From Actinomycetes bacterium (GTDB lineage Bacteria; Actinomycetota; Actinomycetes; Mycobacteriales; Mycobacteriaceae): a DNA stretch of 22,697 nucleotides. The translations under genes and the position numbers were made by a program. The stretch covers positions 1 to 22,697 of the forward strand of contig JAEWRC010000180.1 of NCBI GenBank assembly GCA_023460175.1. The letters are read 5' to 3'. The notes beneath the pieces are model-generated. The model did no database searches and had not been told where the DNA came from. It saw nothing but the letters and a program-made list of their open reading frames with translations. Shown in pieces: positions 21,199 through 22,697 of this stretch. How positions within the stretch are numbered: position 1 is the first letter of the stretch; every line of letters starts with the position of its first letter.

Positions 21199-21528
21199 AC
21201 TGCGGTCCCGATACCGGCGATGCAGCTGCTGGCGGGCTACGCCGAGCAACGTCGCGATCTCGCCCCACGACATTCCCGCCGCCCGGGCTTGGATCACCGT
21301 GTCGTCGTAGTTGGCCCGGGCCTTCGCCAGCCCGTCGCGGGCGGCGACCAGACCCCGCCGGAGCCTGCCGGAGTAGAACTCCACGGTTACCGGATCGGGC
21401 TGGTTCGCGCGTTCGTGATCGATCGGTTTGGATTCTTCGAAGGCCTTCTCGAAGTCCGCCCAGGCCTGTTCCTTGAATGCCCGGATGGTGGGATCTTCCT
21501 TCCACCAGGGTTCGCTGCTGCTGTCCAC
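21196..21528 (-). CDS. Small HTH-containing protein, function unknown
   Basis: This 110-residue soluble protein begins with an acidic, aromatic N terminus (EPWWKEDPTIRAFKEQAWADFEKAFEESKPID). The middle forms a helix (YSGRLRRGLVAARDGLAKARANYDDTVIQARAAG). The C terminus GMSWGEIATLLGVARQQLHRRYRD is a classic helix-turn-helix of the sigma-region-4/recombinase-like kind (SW-x-EIA-x-LG-x-x-R-x-x-x-x-x-RY), so DNA binding is likely. I do not recognise a named family. From memory, M. tuberculosis has no gene here between Rv0904c and Rv0905, so this may be a species-specific addition. GTG start with GAGGAG four bases upstream; that site can be masked by an 11-bp inverted repeat. Its stop overlaps the echA6 -10. 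Confidence 0.75.
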   Translation of the reverse strand: MDSSSEPWWKEDPTIRAFKEQAWADFEKAFEESKPIDHERANQPDPVTVEFYSGRLRRGLVAARDGLAKARANYDDTVIQARAAGMSWGEIATLLGVARQQLHRRYRDRS

Positions 21529-21753
21529 GCGGCTCCTCGATCAAACGGCGTAACGTTCTGTTGACAGTCACGCACAGCCGTGGCGTGCTCGCCAGTCACC
21601 CTGGGGATATCCGTCACCCGGAGGTGACGCGATTTGATCGAGGGGCGCTCCAGAAACGGCCCGGGACCGCTCCTCGGCCGAAACCCGTCACCCACTGTTG
21701 ACGGTCCTGCACAGCCTGGGGGTCCCAAGACATCCCGGGCTAACCTCATCCGC
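21529..21753. promoter_or_regulatory. Repeat-rich, potentially structured 225-bp region between the HTH gene and accD3
   Basis: No convincing ORF lies here. Structure seen: a perfect 11-bp inverted repeat (CCTCGATCAAA at 21535-21545, complement at 21633-21643) whose left arm covers part of the HTH gene's ribosome-binding site. Nested inside is CGTCACC-CGGA-GGTGACG (21612-21629), which on the minus-strand RNA is a 7-bp stem capped by UCCG, a UNCG-type tetraloop. A second minus-strand hairpin, TGGCG-AGCA-CGCCA, lies at 21581-21594. A 22-base motif occurs twice in direct orientation (21558-21579 and 21695-21716, 19 of 22 identical). The heptamer GTCACCC occurs three times (21595, 21613, 21687). 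Confidence 0.55.
21741..21753 (+). promoter_or_regulatory. Leaderless promoter -10 for accD3
   Basis: TAACCT (21741-21746) is followed by seven bases and the GTG at 21754. There is no ribosome-binding site. The second copy of the 22-base repeat (21695-21716) lies 25 bp upstream, where an activator or repressor could act. Confidence 0.55.
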
Positions 21754-22697
21754 GTGAGCCGCATCAGTGCCCTGCAACTGCGCGACGCAGTGTTGGACCC
21801 AGGATCATTCATCAGTTGGGACACCCCGCCCCTCGAGGTCGCGATGTCCGAGCAGTACCGCGACGAGTTGGCGGCCGCGCGGGCCGCGACCGGGCTCGAC
21901 GAGTCGGTGCTGACCGGCGAGGGCACCGTCGCCGGACGCCGGGTGGCCGTGGTGGCCGGCGAGTTCGACTTCCTGGCGGGCTCGATCGGGGTGGCCGCCG
22001 CCGAGCGCATCACCGCGGCCATCGAACGAGCCACCGACCTGCGGCTGCCGCTGCTGGCCTCGCCGAGTTCGGGCGGCACCCGCATGCAGGAGGGCACCGT
22101 CGCGTTCCTGCAGATGGTGAAGATCGCCGCCGCGGTGACCATGCACAAGCAGGCCCACCTGCCGTACCTGGTGTACCTGCGCCATCCGACCACCGGCGGG
22201 GTGTTCGCCTCCTGGGGTTCACTGGGCCACATCACGGTCGCCGAACCCGGCGCGCTGGTCGGCTTCCTCGGCCCGCGGGTCTACGAACAGCTCTACGGCG
22301 CACCGTTTCCGCCCGGGGTGCAGACCGCCGAGAACCTGCGCCACCACGGCGTCATCGATGGCGTGGTCCCGCTCGAGGGCCTGCGTCAGACCCTGGACTG
22401 GGCGCTCAAGGTCGTCGCCGACCCGCCCGGCCCGGCCCCCGAACCGCTACCGGAGACGCCGATCCCCGACGTCGAGGCCTGGACCTCGGTGGAGGCCTCC
22501 CGGCGCCCCGACCGGCCCGGGGTCGGTCATCTGCTCAAGCACGGGGCCGGGGCGCGGGTGCTGCTGTCGGGCACCGGCGCCGGGGAGGCCGCGACCACGC
22601 TGCTGGCGCTGGCCCGCTTCGGCGGGCAGCCCGTGGTGGTCCTCGGCCAGCAGCGCCTCGTCGGCGGCCTGGTCGGCCCGGGCGCGCTGCGCGAGGC
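21754..22697 (+). CDS. accD3: AccD3-like acyl-CoA carboxylase carboxyltransferase subunit, 3' truncated by window edge
   Basis: 314 residues are visible of a protein whose M. tuberculosis counterpart (Rv0904c) has about 495. It is the carboxyltransferase (beta) subunit that moves CO2 from carboxybiotin to an acyl-CoA. The fused AccD/AccA-type layout is visible: FDFLAGSIGVAAAERI (71-86), the acyl-CoA site SPSSGGTRMQEG (103-114), and HPTTGGVFASWGSLGH (144-159) with the oxyanion Gly-Gly, then RVYEQLYGAPFPPGVQTAENL. An AccA-like second half begins near residue 235 and is cut off. No N-terminal zinc finger is present. The frame stays open to the last base. The GTG start is set by the -10 seven bases upstream. 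Divergent from the HTH-echA6 cluster. Confidence 0.93.
   Translation, partial: MSRISALQLRDAVLDPGSFISWDTPPLEVAMSEQYRDELAAARAATGLDESVLTGEGTVAGRRVAVVAGEFDFLAGSIGVAAAERITAAIERATDLRLPLLASPSSGGTRMQEGTVAFLQMVKIAAAVTMHKQAHLPYLVYLRHPTTGGVFASWGSLGHITVAEPGALVGFLGPRVYEQLYGAPFPPGVQTAENLRHHGVIDGVVPLEGLRQTLDWALKVVADPPGPAPEPLPETPIPDVEAWTSVEASRRPDRPGVGHLLKHGAGARVLLSGTGAGEAATTLLALARFGGQPVVVLGQQRLVGGLVGPGALRE

Noticed and set aside
21561..21589. TTGACA at 21561-21566 as a -35 for accD3 or another gene
   Set aside because: No acceptable -10 lies 16-18 bp downstream on the plus strand, and the accD3 -10 is 174 bp away; it is better explained as part of the repeated 22-base motif.
21477..21701. Plus-strand open frame of 74 codons across the HTH gene start and the intergenic region
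   Set aside because: No start signal, cysteine/proline-rich composition without a domain, and it crosses strong inverted repeats.

Overview
The window reads as chromosomal DNA of a mycobacterium (Mycobacterium or Mycolicibacterium type). It is GC-rich with strong G/C third-position bias and packed with short-spaced operons. The right-hand third reproduces, in inverted orientation, the gene order I remember for M. tuberculosis Rv0904c-Rv0910: accD3, echA6, a romA-like metallo-hydrolase, a serine beta-lactamase-fold lipoprotein, ctpE, an MT0933-type antitoxin and an SRPBCC protein. A close DevR (DosR) response regulator with a DosS/DosT-type haem-GAF kinase lies beside it. I see no rRNA, tRNA, CRISPR array, insertion sequence or prophage.

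Layout. Bases 1-271 hold the 3' end of a gene, probably an HNH/DUF222 (13E12) protein. Bases 268-1457 are a minus-strand pair: a haloalkane-dehalogenase-like hydrolase followed by a TfoX N-terminal-domain protein. They diverge from an HxlR regulator (1513-2178) across a 55-bp repeat-rich operator/promoter. Bases 2185-5134 are a minus-strand manganese-type ABC transporter operon (binding lipoprotein, ATPase, permease) ending in a small PASTA lipoprotein. A DtxR/IdeR-like box sits at its promoter. A DUF4333-like lipoprotein (5234-5758), a large LAL-type LuxR regulator (5797-8442) and a small exported protein (8502-8735) follow on the plus strand and end at a perfect 10-bp terminator hairpin.

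Bases 8763-11443 are a minus-strand operon of an ABC-F ATPase, a four-helix membrane protein and a GAF-ANTAR regulator. A ten-codon, apparently leaderless upstream ORF precedes the ABC-F gene. Divergent from it are a DUF985 cupin and a DUF6325-like gene, then devR and its sensor kinase (to 14617). Bases 14627-21528 are the long minus-strand Rv0905-Rv0910-type cluster, headed by a small HTH protein with a potentially structured leader. accD3 diverges from it and runs off the right end.

Regulation. Seven protein genes and one upstream ORF show a TANNNT -10 hexamer 6-8 bases before an ATG/GTG start, which is the mycobacterial leaderless-transcript signature. In two of them (devR, echA6) the hexamer overlaps the stop codon of the preceding same-strand gene. 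I did not find a wholly new multi-gene system. The best candidates for undescribed biology are the ABC-F leader peptide, the nested-hairpin leader between accD3 and the HTH gene, and the devR/DosT-like pair in an unusual setting. All identifications rest on motif reading and memory of families; no search was run.
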